A stretch of DNA of 64,000 bases from Asterella californica (taxonomy: Eukaryota; Streptophyta; Marchantiopsida; Marchantiales; Aytoniaceae), in NCBI GenBank assembly GCA_036924285.1, contig JAYKYS010000009.1, forward strand, positions 4,402,001 to 4,466,000, given 5' to 3'. The position numbers and the translations under genes were made by a program. Below are positions 11,199 through 21,110 of this stretch, one piece after another. The notes under the pieces were generated by a model. The model saw only the letters and a program-made list of their open reading frames with translations. It did not search any database and had not been told where the DNA came from. Positions within the stretch are counted from its first letter, which is position 1. The number at the start of each line of letters is the position of its first letter.

Positions 11199-12060
11199 AT
11201 GGCGAACACATTCAGCACTGGGATGGGAGTAAAGTTCGATGGGACGTACTTCACGTACTGAAAACACAAGATGAAACTCCAGTTAGACGCTGAAGGCATT
11301 CTCAGAATTGTCGATGGTAGTGAACCTCGACCAGTAGCCACTGCCGCTAATCCTCTACCTGCCACCGGACCAGGTAGCATTGCGGAGTGGGATCGTCAGA
11401 GCAATAATGCTTTGACGGCAATAAATCAGTGTTGCGAGAACACTGTTATCGGTCACATTATTTCTTGCCGCTCGGCAACAGAAGCTTGGAACACATTGAC
11501 TTCTAACTTTGCCGCGCAAGACACAGTGACCCAGATGCACTTGAAAGAAAAGCTGCGAACTCTCAAGATGAAGACGAACGACTCAGTCACATCGCATGTA
11601 AACACTTTCAAGTCGATTGTCGAGCAGTTGGCGTCTGCAGGCGTACAAGTAGGCGCACAAGAGCAACTGCTCACACTCATGGGTAGCATGCCAGACAGCT
11701 ACCAAATGTTCCTACAAGTGATGAGATGCAACACCAACTTGACGTTGCAAGATCTCATCTCGTTTCTTCTCACTGAAAAAACTTTTCGTCGAAGAATGCA
11801 ACATGAACCTTCGATCGCATTGTTTGCAGGAAAGAGGCAACCACCCAAGCAAGGCAAGAACGGCAACCGTTCTAAGAAGCGGACACCAGATTCCAACATC
11901 AGTGCTTCGGGTGCAACTTAACTGGACATCGTGTCCAGAATTGCCCAAATCAAGCTTCAAGCAGCAGCGCTCCGTCCAATCAACCTCATCAACAAGGTGG
12001 AAATCAGAAGAACCGCAACCAGAAGAATCGCCAACGCAACAACAACAACAACACTAGACG
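11199..12060 (+). pseudogene. Copia gag (capsid/nucleocapsid)
   Basis: The ATG at 11199 opens MANTFSTGMGVKFDG, then a TGA at 11259 stands where YFTYW-KHKM needs Trp. From 11271 the frame runs 216 codons through the copia gag domain (AWNTLTSNF, LKEKLRTLKM, then a QLASAG block). Near 11900 a one-base shift is needed to read the zinc knuckle CFGCNLTGHRVQNC (C-x2-C-x4-H-x4-C), which binds element RNA in the particle. A glutamine/asparagine-rich tail follows. Gag assembles the virus-like particle in the cytoplasm. Confidence 0.9.
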
Positions 12061-12067
12061 AGTACTG

Positions 12068-12320
12068 ATGACCCAGCTCTACAACAAATTTGCACCTCGA
12101 ACTATGGACCGTCATTGGTACGTTGACACCGGCACTATCCACCACATGACATTCGACCGCGACCAATTTTGTAAGTACACTGAACGAGAAAGTGCTCTTC
12201 AAGATCAAATTCTCTTAGAGGACGACACTACAGTTCAAATTGAAGGTCACGGCGATGTTGAAGTAAAACTTCTCAACGATGAAAATGTCTTAATTAAGAA
12301 TGTCTTGCACGTCCCTGCAC
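12068..12320 (+). pseudogene. Copia protease, 5' part, interrupted by gypsy
   Basis: The frame encodes the retropepsin-like protease with WYVDTGTIHHMT, close to the usual W-x2-D-S-G-A-x2-H-M. It runs to VLIKNVLHVPAL, the conserved strand at the protease end, where the gypsy element begins at 12321. Skipping the insert and one copy of its 4-bp target duplication restores the frame: VPAL continues as RKNLFSARMF at 20124. Confidence 0.9.
12317..12320 (+). other. Target site duplication of nested gypsy, left copy
   Basis: GCAC, repeated at 20120-20123 on the other side of the gypsy element. Confidence 0.85.
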
Positions 12321-13234
12321 TGTAAATCCTCCACGATCTCATCAATCAACTACCCTCCGATCTCTCAACCTCCACGATCGCCACCGATGAATCTGCAAAT
12401 GTCGGACCTGTCTCTCACTCAGGGGTCACCTCTGATGGCTTTGATGGAAGCACACCATGAATCTTGAAGGGAAAAATGCTAAGTTCACTCATTCATACAC
12501 CCACAAACTTATCAACTAAAAATCTCCTTTAACACATCAACTAAAATCCTCCATTCTAACGACGTCTCTCAAGTTGTCACATGCTAAAAATATCTCACAC
12601 TCTCTATATTACTCAAGTTGTCATTACGACAATGTGAAAACAAGGATGAGGAGCTCTTCTCTACTCCTCTATTTATACATTCTAGGTTTTTACTTTGGTA
12701 CCCTTCGGTAACTCAGCCGTAACTACTTTTACCGGGTTTTACTAAGATATTACTTAAGATAAAAGCAATAATCACATGGGCTTCTTACCTTTTCACATGG
12801 GCTTATTCCTTCAAAGTCAACAACTTCTAGAAGGATTTTAGAATATTCTCAAGGAATCTCGAATTTCCACCCCCCTCTACACCAGGACCCACTAAAAAGG
12901 AAACATGTGGAATCTCTTCTTGTTTTTAATGCTCACAAAGTCCACAACTTTAATCCAACCACTAATATCAAGTCAAAAAGGAGATAAGGGATACTTTCCA
13001 CCTCCTTTCTACCTTTTAGACAAGATGACAAGATAGTAGTGCTCACTCTTTAGCAAATATCTGAATTCTGTCAAAAGTACAGCTAAGTTTAACCATAACT
13101 AACTTTTAGCTAGTCATGACTAACTTGATACCTCCTTAAAGTACTTTGGCAGCAAATAAACATTCTCAACACTTAGTTATAACTAAACACCTTACTAATA
13201 GACAAACTTCCTATGTGTAACATAGGTCGTTACA
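12321..13234 (-). repeat. Gypsy 3' LTR
   Basis: 914 bp, pairing with 19185-20119. It contains a TATA box on the minus strand (GTATAAATAG at 12669-12678). The sequence next to it on the pol side (13235-13250), read on the minus strand, is a purine-rich tract with GGGGG that fits the polypurine primer site. Confidence 0.95.
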
Positions 13235-13248
13235 ATTTTACCCCCGGA

Positions 13249-13764
13249 CTAAATTTTCGCTCCGTCCTCGGAGTGAAGAGAGAACTTTCGTCGATGAAAC
13301 AACTTCAACTTGTCATGATTTACCCGATCGAATCTCCTCCCTCCCAGCTCTTGAAGGTCATATGTGAAGTTGCTCCACACCTTATCTACAACAAAAGGAC
13401 CAAAATATCTCGGAAGAAACTTCTTCCTAGCCCTCTTGAATCTGATAGCATCGTACAACATAACCCAATCTCCGACTTGAAAAGGTTTTACCTCCCTCTT
13501 GCCCAACCGTTTGTCGTAACTCTTCTTTTGATACGCCTCAGCTCGTTCCATCCGGATCATTGCTACCGCTCGGGTCTCTTCCAACTCCATGAGTTGCTCT
13601 CTTCTTGATCTGACCACGTCTTCTCTCCTCGACCTTTTCAACTTTCGTTGAATAGTTTGAAAAGTATCCAATTCGAATTGGATCGGCAACTTGGACTCCA
13701 CTCCATAAACTAGTCGAAATGGAGAGTACCTAGTAGAAGTCTTTGTTGTCGTTCGGTACTCTCA
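13249..13764 (-). pseudogene. Gypsy integrase C-terminal segment
   Basis: From the TGA at 13762-13764 (where AILWEYRTT needs Trp) the minus-strand frame continues through SPFRLVYGVESKLPIQ, a coiled basic segment, and the GPF-type C-terminal domain (VGDWVMLYD, LPRYFGPFVV, HDKLKLFHRR). This domain binds DNA non-specifically. It follows the RNase H/zinc-binding segment directly, with no catalytic core between. Confidence 0.9.
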
Positions 13765-15072
13765 TAAGATGGCATGTAGCCTCTTATCCCAAGTATGTTT
13801 CGCAGTCTCAACACCAGCATCAGCAAAGTGACCTCCGCAAACAGTACCGTCGTGAAACTCGTGCATTAGCTTGAACGCCTCCTTCTGACCAATTGCTCTC
13901 CTTAGTAAGCCATCTGCTCCTTGATGAAATAGAATTCCCTCCACCATGGTGTAAGGTTTGCATCTCTTGATCAACGTGTTACGTTCTCGGGTATGCATAC
14001 CTTCTGGAAAAGAGCCATCTGCAAGGAAACTCCAAATTTCCTTGTACTCGTCCAGTATCTCCTCAATGCTTGTGATGGTCATCATATGCTCGTCTGGAAA
14101 CGAATCATCAAATGGTTCTTCTCCCTCATCATCATAAGCCCTCGATAAAAGATCAGCATTCGCATGCTTTTTTCCTGGTCTATCTTCGATCACGTAATCA
14201 TATTCTGTTAGAAGGATCTTCCAACGAGCAATACGACCTTCGGCATTAGGCTTATTAAAGATATACTTTAAAGCCTTGTGATCTGTGACTATGGAAAATT
14301 TTCCTCCTAGCAAGTAATGCCGAAATTTCTTCAATCCAAAGATCACCGCTAATCCTTCTCGTTCAGTCACGGAGTAGTTCTTCTCCGCTGGAACCATCTG
14401 CCTACTAGCATAAGCTATAGGATGATCATGTCCATCTCCATCTAATTGACTTAATGTACATCCGATTGCTACATTGGAGGCATCCGTATACAGAATAAAT
14501 GCTTTACTCCGCTCAGGTTTAGCAAGTATAGGAGTTGTCATCAATGCCTTTTTCAGCTCCTCAAATGCTTCCTTTGCCTTCTGATCATGCACTATCAAGT
14601 CAAAATCAACTCCCTTCTTCATGTACATAGTCAAAGCTATTGCTTTGTTTGAGAAGGAAAAGACAAACCTACGATAATATCCAACCATGCCAAGAAACTG
14701 TCTCAACTTTGTCAAGTTGATCGGAAATAGAAGATCCACAATCTTCTTCACCTTCTCAGGATCTACCGCAATCCCATTCTTGGAAATGATGTGTCCTAAC
14801 AGCAGACTTTCTTCGCAGCCAAAGATGCACTTCTCTGGATTTAGAGAAGCGTTGGCTTGCTCCAACCGCTGCAAAACTTTGATCACATGATCAAAGTGGT
14901 CCTCCTTTCTTCCGTACACACAGAAATCGTCAATGAAATCACGAACAAACTTCCCTATGAATGATTCAAACACCTTGTTCATGAACCTCTGAAACGTGAC
15001 CGGAGCATTACACAATCCGAATGGCATCACTCGAAATACAAATGTTCCCCAAGGAGGAGTGAAAGTAGTCAA
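13762..15072 (-). pseudogene. Gypsy reverse transcriptase C-half, RNase H and integrase N-terminus
   Basis: The frame starts inside the RT (FTPPWGTFVFRVMPFGLCNA), carries the polymerase D-D pair as DFIDDF, then thumb and RNase H (ILYTDASNVAIG, then TDHKALKYIF). It ends with the start of the integrase zinc domain (HEFHDG, GGHF). The GGHF motif is followed abruptly by DAGVETAKHTWDKRLHAIL, a sequence that normally comes after the D-D-E core, so several hundred bases have been lost. The part of the RT with the first catalytic Asp is also absent (see 15076-15549). Confidence 0.9.
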
Positions 15073-15075
15073 CTG

Positions 15076-15549
15076 CTAGTACTCCTGTGCTATCTTGATC
15101 TGGCGTTTCTGTCGAATTGATCTTGCGTTCTCTTCCAATTCGATTCGATGAATCTCGAGAGTCACCTCTTTCAAATCCTTGTAGCTGAAAGCAAACACAT
15201 GGATATATTTTCGAAATATATCTAAGAATCTACTTTTCTCCTCTTGAGTGACATTGATACCAAACTTCAGGGTAGAGAGTCTTCTCACAATCTCTGTCTC
15301 ACTCAACTCTTCTTTGTCAGGATCTTTCTCTACTGCTGGTCGAGGCAACAAGTCAATAGCACTAAGCTGATGTAATGATTCATCTCGATCAAATCCTTCG
15401 TCCTCAGACGAGGATTCTTGATCATAAGAATCTCCGATATCTACTTCTGAGACACTTTGATCATCCTCCGTATCAGATTCCCAGTAGTCACTAGTGGGTC
15501 TATCGGAGTCAAAAGTCACAACTCCAATACCCGAGAGAGGTACTATCAC
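15076..15549 (-). pseudogene. Gypsy protease-RT linker
   Basis: 157 codons rich in acidic residues (DTEDDQSVSEVD, SSSEDEGFDRDE), typical of the spacer between gypsy protease and RT. It ends RQKRQIKIAQEY and then a TAG. In relatives a Q-K-R motif is followed by about 100 residues of RT fingers and palm before the IAQED-type motif. Here they are adjacent, so the first RT catalytic Asp is deleted. A frameshift near 15570 separates it from gag-protease. Confidence 0.8.
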
Positions 15550-15559
15550 TCTATGATCT

Positions 15560-17353
15560 CTAGGCCCAATCCGTAAGCCCCTTGTGCCACCTATCAGTGG
15601 TGCGCACAGCTCTCAACCAAGGCCTACCCAGGAGCAAATCATAACTAGAGTCCTTTAACACTTGAAAGGACATCAATGTTTGAACTCCCATCATAGACAC
15701 GACCACCTTCTCTAACACACCAAGAGGTCTTACCCGTTGCTTGTTAGCCATCCCCACGACAATGCTAGCCGGGCGAGTTGGTTCCATCTCCAACTTCTTC
15801 ATCAACCTCTCCGATATGACGTTTACAGCCGACCCTCCATCCACCAATACGTCAGAGACGTAGTGACCATTCAACCGGACTTCAATCTTTGAAGCCCTAG
15901 TGCATACCTCTGAAGCATGCACATCCACCACACCAACTCCCACAGACTTCGATGTCTTGCTCTTGGGTTTCTTCTTCTTGCTTCTCTTAGAACTCAGTCC
16001 TCCTCTGAGTTCCCTTCGTAAGCTGGGATTAAGTGCGATCAGTTGTCCGACAGTGATGTTGGCTTTCTGAGCACCCACATCTTCAACCACAACATATCTC
16101 GCTTGAGAAGATGAAATGGTGAAATCCGCCATCCCCAGCTTCCTTCTTGGCTCCCTTGGTGTACTCGAAACATTACTCGAACGAGTACTTCTACTTGATG
16201 ACTCCTCCATGAAAACCGGTTCATCAGAAAATCGAGTTCTTTTCCTTTCTTGAGCTAAAAGCTCCACCGGTGCATGAGAAGAGTTTGAACTCTCTCCTTT
16301 CTCGTAGATGAGATCTCGCACTACATCGATAGTAGCCACTCCCTTGTCTCGTCCTTGTGATGGATTTCTTCCACCCACATTCATTCTGACAGCTTCGGCA
16401 CCTCTTGCTCCGTTGTTAGGACAATTTCGTTGGAAATGAGAACCTCCACACGTCCAACAAGTGATTCCTCCAAAGTTACCTTGGTTGCCTCCAAAGTTAT
16501 CTTGATTTCCTCGGTTGGGATTGTTGTCGTAATCTCTTTGACCTCCTCCTCCACCTTTGTTTCTCCATTCTCGTAACTGCACCACGTTTATCTTGAGATC
16601 CGCAAGAGTATCGGTGATGCTCTTCATCTCGGCATGAAAATCAGAGGTGACAGTAGACATCATTGTTGGGACAAACGGTCTTGGCATCACCGTTGGAGTA
16701 GGAGCTGACATTGAAGCAATCACCAATTGTGATGGTGCATGTGCGATCGTTGTGGCTACACCAGGAGTCGGAGTTGACACTAGAGCAGCATGATGAGATT
16801 GGATGATATCTCTTTCATCCAAACTCTCTTTCATATTTGTCGCAATCTTGATGACCTCCGCTTTGCTTGCTGGCTTCTCGTACCTCACTTGGGTTCGAAT
16901 TGAAGGTCTCAACCCTCCCATCAAGTTCTTGGTCAACACTGCTTCAATCCCCGCCATCGTTAACTCCACATTGTCTCCACTCTTCCGTAAGACCGTCCGA
17001 AACCGTTGCTCCAACTTATTCATCCTTTCGGCATATTGCTGAACTTTCTCGTCGTCCCGTTGTTTCAAATGAGTAAGCTCCACCATGAACTTCTCATAAC
17101 TCTCTTCTGGAAGAAATTCTTCGATGAGTGCATTACTCAACATCTCCCATGTGTCCTCAACTGCACCAGGTGTATGGCTCTTCACTCGATCTTCATACCA
17201 CGTAAGAGCAAAATCTTCTAAAAACTCTGGCAGTAACAACACCCATTCTTCCTTCCTTCTCACGTTGTTTCCGATGCAACCCCTTTTGAAGTCTCGTACA
17301 AATGGTTCTACATCTTCATTGTCCTTCCCATGAAACACTGGTAACTTCCCCAT
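15560..17353 (-). CDS. Gypsy gag-protease polyprotein (597 aa)
   Basis: The ATG at 17353 opens MGKLPVFHGKDNEDVEPFV. Residues 1-180 are the Retrotrans_gag domain, including ALTWYEDRV. About residue 298 is the zinc knuckle CWTCGGSHFQRNC. A basic, serine-rich linker follows (RSKKKKPKSKTSKS). The protease spans about residues 490-590, with active site VLVDGGSAVNVIS and the flap-end motif LLLGRPWL. The frame is unbroken for 597 codons, the best-preserved coding unit of this element. It would form the particle and process it. The end shifts frame relative to the following pol. Confidence 0.9.
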   Translation of the reverse strand: MGKLPVFHGKDNEDVEPFVRDFKRGCIGNNVRRKEEWVLLLPEFLEDFALTWYEDRVKSHTPGAVEDTWEMLSNALIEEFLPEESYEKFMVELTHLKQRDDEKVQQYAERMNKLEQRFRTVLRKSGDNVELTMAGIEAVLTKNLMGGLRPSIRTQVRYEKPASKAEVIKIATNMKESLDERDIIQSHHAALVSTPTPGVATTIAHAPSQLVIASMSAPTPTVMPRPFVPTMMSTVTSDFHAEMKSITDTLADLKINVVQLREWRNKGGGGGQRDYDNNPNRGNQDNFGGNQGNFGGITCWTCGGSHFQRNCPNNGARGAEAVRMNVGGRNPSQGRDKGVATIDVVRDLIYEKGESSNSSHAPVELLAQERKRTRFSDEPVFMEESSSRSTRSSNVSSTPREPRRKLGMADFTISSSQARYVVVEDVGAQKANITVGQLIALNPSLRRELRGGLSSKRSKKKKPKSKTSKSVGVGVVDVHASEVCTRASKIEVRLNGHYVSDVLVDGGSAVNVISERLMKKLEMEPTRPASIVVGMANKQRVRPLGVLEKVVVSMMGVQTLMSFQVLKDSSYDLLLGRPWLRAVRTTDRWHKGLTDWA

Positions 17354-17566
17354 CTTGTAACTATTCTTTCTACCCTTCTAATTTTTGTGTAATAACTACT
17401 CGCTAAAAGAGTACGAACATCATCAATTCCATTCGCGAATAATCTACCATAGGTAAAATGAAAGGAAATGGTTGTAACAACACCTCTTGTGCCATCTCTT
17501 CTCCCAAGGTAATCATGAGCCTGAGTCGCATCACCGTCTTCTTCACCATCCGAATGACGATCTCCA

Positions 17567-18043
17567 TCACAACTCAGCCGAGTCCTCTTTTGAAGTCGAC
17601 AACTTCTCCGTCTCAGCTCTTTGAGTCTCGTCCAACTTCTCGACTACTGACGTAAGTAGGGCGGCCACATCGACGCACTTGTGTCCTCTTGATAGATCAC
17701 CCACTCCACAACTTGGACAAGGATCTTCGCCTAGAAGATGAATTGGCGTTGGTGACGATGGACCCACTCGAAGACTTAAATCAGTAAACTCCCGCTTCCC
17801 TTTAGCTCTCTCGGTTCTGATTCTAGTTGGACAATTCACTACTTTGTGTCCCAACCCGCTACAGAAATAACACCACAAGTCGGTTTCTACTCTTCTCCTC
17901 GGAGATTCTACTTGAGGTTTAGTACTAGGGTTTTCAAACTCGACGATAATCTCTCTCGAACTTTCTCCGACACTTACTATGACATCTAAACCTTCAGAAA
18001 GGTTTCTAAGTCTAACTTTCCAATCTTTTGAATTTCCACTCAT
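17567..18043 (-). CDS. Extra zinc-finger ORF upstream of gypsy gag (158 aa)
   Basis: An intact frame lies between the primer site and gag, with ATG at 18043 (MSGNSKDWKV). It holds a retroviral-type zinc knuckle CYFCSGLGHKVVNC and then a second cluster CPSCGVGDLSRGHKC (C-x2-C-x8-H-x-C). The C-terminus is charged. Two metal-binding motifs in a small separate ORF before gag are not part of the standard gypsy plan. It may be an RNA-binding accessory protein, or an N-terminal gag portion separated by decay. The 210 bp gap to gag and a different frame argue for a separate unit. Confidence 0.7.
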   Translation of the reverse strand: MSGNSKDWKVRLRNLSEGLDVIVSVGESSREIIVEFENPSTKPQVESPRRRVETDLWCYFCSGLGHKVVNCPTRIRTERAKGKREFTDLSLRVGPSSPTPIHLLGEDPCPSCGVGDLSRGHKCVDVAALLTSVVEKLDETQRAETEKLSTSKEDSAEL

Positions 18044-19163
18044 GTTGCACCTTCTCAACCATTAAGTGGACAAAGTATCATAGGGAAAATAATTCTACAT
18101 CACTTTCTTAACTCTTCCGAGCTTTATACTGAAAATCGTGTATTATACATGCTATACACGAATTAAAATCCAATCTAAAATTAAGAGTCCATGATAATAT
18201 CCTCATGACCATCGTCTGTACTGATCCTAGCAGACATCTTAAAGTCACTTTTGTAAGGATCACACTCTATTTCGCCAGGAGCATTCGTGGCCTCCACAGT
18301 GAATGATACTTTGAACTCAACTTTCTTCACATCTGCGCCGATGCTCGCTGAAGCTTCTTTATATAAAACAAAATGGCACCCCAACTGCGATAGATGTTTG
18401 ATCGCAACACCTCTATACTTAACGTTGACCTTTCCGTCTCCGTTCTAACTCCCAAACGTCTCTTCTTCAACCTTGGCACTCGAACTGGATTCCCCATGAC
18501 GTATCGTCAAGACCTCCTTGTATGCCGAAACGTATATCTCTTAGTTGGTAAGAGATCTCTTCCAGATTTTTATGGTCTCCATTAGCTCAACCTCCAAGCT
18601 ACTAAATCATGAAGTTTCAACAGAAACTTCCTTAATCAGAAGAGATGGTGATGACTGTACAAATTTTCAGAGAACTGAAATTTGTATATCTTCACTTCCC
18701 TCATGGTTGTCAACCCCCTCCACTTTGAAAAATTCTTTCTCCTTCTTCAGACCTCATCTTCTCATGATTTATTTTGTCCTGGATAGCTTATCAGCCACTC
18801 TAAACACTAGAAAGTTTCTCAGGAAAATAAAATTCACAAAAAAGTTGACAGCGACTGTACAAATTTTCCAGAGAGCAGAATTTCTAAACTCACAAATTTC
18901 TCTCCTCTAATAACGTTTCTCTCCTCCTTTCTCTACAACTCTTGTTGCACCCTCTCCTCAAACCCTTTCTAAGTGAACAAGATGTAAAGAATGACTTCGA
19001 ACGCGTCATATATCACTACCGGATACACGAAAGGTTCTAATGTTGCTAACATCGCGTTAGCTCTCTCTCCTCCCAACGTTCTCTCCATGTGTTCTCTCAT
19101 AATCTCTTTTTGTCTAATATAGAACTGAACTCTAAATATTTTCAATGATCCCTTCAAGTGAGG
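18044..19163 (-). other. Gypsy leader region
   Basis: About 1.1 kb between the primer binding site and the zinc-finger ORF. A few open frames exist (for example 18545-18910, +), but none resembles a protein family. It is probably the untranslated leader with packaging signals. Confidence 0.5.
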
Positions 19164-19182
19164 TCCCGGCAACGGAACCAAA
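19164..19182 (-). promoter_or_regulatory. Gypsy primer binding site
   Basis: Read on the minus strand, two or three bases after the 5' LTR, TGGTTCCGTTGCCGGGACC resembles the tRNA-complementary primer sites of plant gypsy elements (the TGG-x-x-CCGTTGCCGGG form). The tRNA is probably tRNA-Asp, though two positions differ from the usual form. Confidence 0.7.
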
Positions 19183-19184
19183 AA

Positions 19185-20119
19185 TGTAAACCCTCCACGA
19201 TCTCATCGATCAACTACCCCCCGATCTCTCAACCTCCACGATCGCCACCGATGAATCTGCAAATGTCGGACATGTCTCTCACTCAGGGGTCACCTCTGAT
19301 GGCTTTGATGGAAGCACACCATGAATCTTGAAGGGAAAAATGCTCAGTTCACTCATTCATACACCCACAAACTTATCAACTTAAAAATCTCCTTAAACAC
19401 ATCAACTAAAATCCTCCATTCTAACGACGTCTCTCAAGTTGTCACATGCTAAAAATATCCCACACTCTCTATATTACTCAAGTTGTCATTACGACAATGT
19501 GAAAACAAGGATGAGGAGCTCTTCTCTACTCCTCTATTTATACATTCTAGATTTTTACTTTGGTACCCTCCGGTACCCTCCGGTACCCTCCGGTAACTCA
19601 GCCGTAACTACTTTTACCGGGTTTTACTAAGATATTATTCAAGGTAAAAGCATTAATCACATGGGCTTCTTATCTTTTCACATGGGCTTATTCTTTCAAA
19701 GTCAACAACTTCTAGAAGGATTCTGGAATATTCTCAAGGAATCTCAAATTTCCACCCCCCTCTATACTAAGACCCACTAAAAAGGAAACATGTGGAATCT
19801 CTTCTTGTTTTTAATGCCCGCAAAGTCCACAACTTTAATCCAACCACTAATATCAAATCAGAAAGGAGATAAGGGATACTTTCCACCTCCTTTCTATCTT
19901 TTAGACAAGATGACAAGATAGTAGTGCTCACTCTTTAGCAAATATCTGAATTCTGCCAAAAGTACAGCTAAGTTTAACCATAACTGACTTTTAGCTAGTC
20001 ATGACTAACTTGATACCTCCTTAAAGTACTTTGGCAGCAAATAAACATTCTCAACACTTAGTTATAACTAAACACCTTACTAATAGACAAACTTCCTATG
20101 TGTAACATAGGTCGTTACA
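19185..20119 (-). repeat. Gypsy 5' LTR
   Basis: 935 bp. A TATA box on the minus strand is at 19534-19543. The 11-bp unit GGTACCCTCCG is present three times at 19561-19593 where the other LTR has one. Confidence 0.95.
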
Positions 20120-20632
20120 GCACTACGGAAGAACTTATTTTCAGCTCGAATGTTTGACTCCAAGGGTGGGTGGTGCATTATCGGTAATGGTACTTGCCAT
20201 CTAGAGGACAAGAACAGACGTCCAATTGCCCCATGCCCGCTAAGCAATGACCTTTACTTGCTAGGCTCGTCTGTAATTCCCGTGCACACTATGTCACTCC
20301 CGCAAGCACACCATGCCCAGCTGAAGGCAAATCACTCCCAATCCCTGCTTCCAACAATGCCCCTTGAAACGCCCTCTCGGAAAAGACTGGGGGGTCCTGG
20401 AGGTGGCCGTGGTGGCACATCGACCAACCGTGGTCGACCACGGCTGATCCTCCCCTTGCACCGCTTCGCACAGTCACAGTCCACAAACACACTCCCTGAA
20501 AACACATTCCCCGCACACCTTTTGACACCGAATTCTCAAGGAGGCACGGATCGCCACGAGGACGATCCGTGGCCTCAGGACCAGGACGCATACTCGACCC
20601 AGCACGGCTCACTAATCGGCACGCCCCTATAA
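20120..20632 (+). pseudogene. Copia protease-integrase junction, resumed after gypsy
   Basis: The frame (open to the stop ending 20632) starts with RKNLFSARMF, continuing the protease that stopped at 12320. It then gives WCIIGNGTCHLEDKNRRPI and NDLYLLGSS, the standard start of the gag-pre-integrase domain. In copia elements the LYLL motif is followed within tens of residues by a W-H-x-R-L-G-H motif. Here that motif lies 1.1 kb away at 21363, and the sequence between becomes GC-rich and repetitive. Confidence 0.8.
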
Positions 20633-21110
20633 TCCAGGAGGGGCGACGCCCCTATAATCCAGGAGGGCGCGGATCGCCACCACTGCGATCCTTACCTCGA
20701 GGCAAGCGGCACGTCCCCCTATGGGGACTCGTCTCATCGAGGCGAGCCAAGGGGCACGGCCCCGCATATGAGGCCACACCCCCTCAACTTCCCGGGGCGG
20801 CCCCAAGACTGGAGCACGAACCCCGGGAGTAATAACTCCTCGGGCCCCGTCCCGTACTCCCATCCCGTCCTTCTCGGAAGGGCGGCGGCGGCGGCCGTCC
20901 ACCCCCCTTCTTCGGAGGAGCTCCCAATCCGAGGAGCTGGGAAGCTCTCCCTACGAGGGAGTCAACCCGTGCGGGGTTGACTCCCCTCAATGGGGAGGGA
21001 CTGACTGTCCCTCCTCCACGGGAGGAACAGTCCTCCCCGCAGGAGTACTCTCCAGTGGGAGGAGCACTCCCCATGGAAGTACTCCCCATGGAAGTACTCC
21101 CCCACAGGAG
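20546..21110 (+). repeat. GC-rich chain of short perfect hairpins inside copia integrase
   Basis: A run of adjoining inverted repeats, several overlapping. Examples (arms): 20546-20553/20563-20570; 20622-20628/20639-20645, tandemly repeated with a 25-bp period; 20671-20676/20686-20691; 20713-20718/20723-20728; 20948-20952/20956-20960; 20957-20968/20974-20985 (12-bp perfect); 20994-21001/21007-21014; 21021-21026/21031-21036. At 21070-21100 a 16-bp unit (CCCATGGAAGTACTCC) is duplicated. Base composition is far more GC-rich than the rest of the element. From about 20836 the integrase frame stays open through the chain. Confidence 0.85.

Larger units (their letters stand above)
12321..20119 (-). 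mobile_element. Nested Ty3/gypsy retrotransposon, non-autonomous
   Basis: On the minus strand it begins TGTAACGACC (20119) and ends GGATTTACA (12321), with LTRs of 935 bp (19185-20119) and 914 bp (12321-13234). Most of the length difference is an extra two copies of an 11-bp unit in the 935-bp LTR. The LTRs differ at roughly 30 positions by eye (about 3%), mostly transitions. Inside are a zinc-finger ORF, gag-protease, and a pol that has lost the N-terminal half of the reverse transcriptase and the integrase core. Order RT, RNase H, integrase remnants identifies gypsy. Confidence 0.95.
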
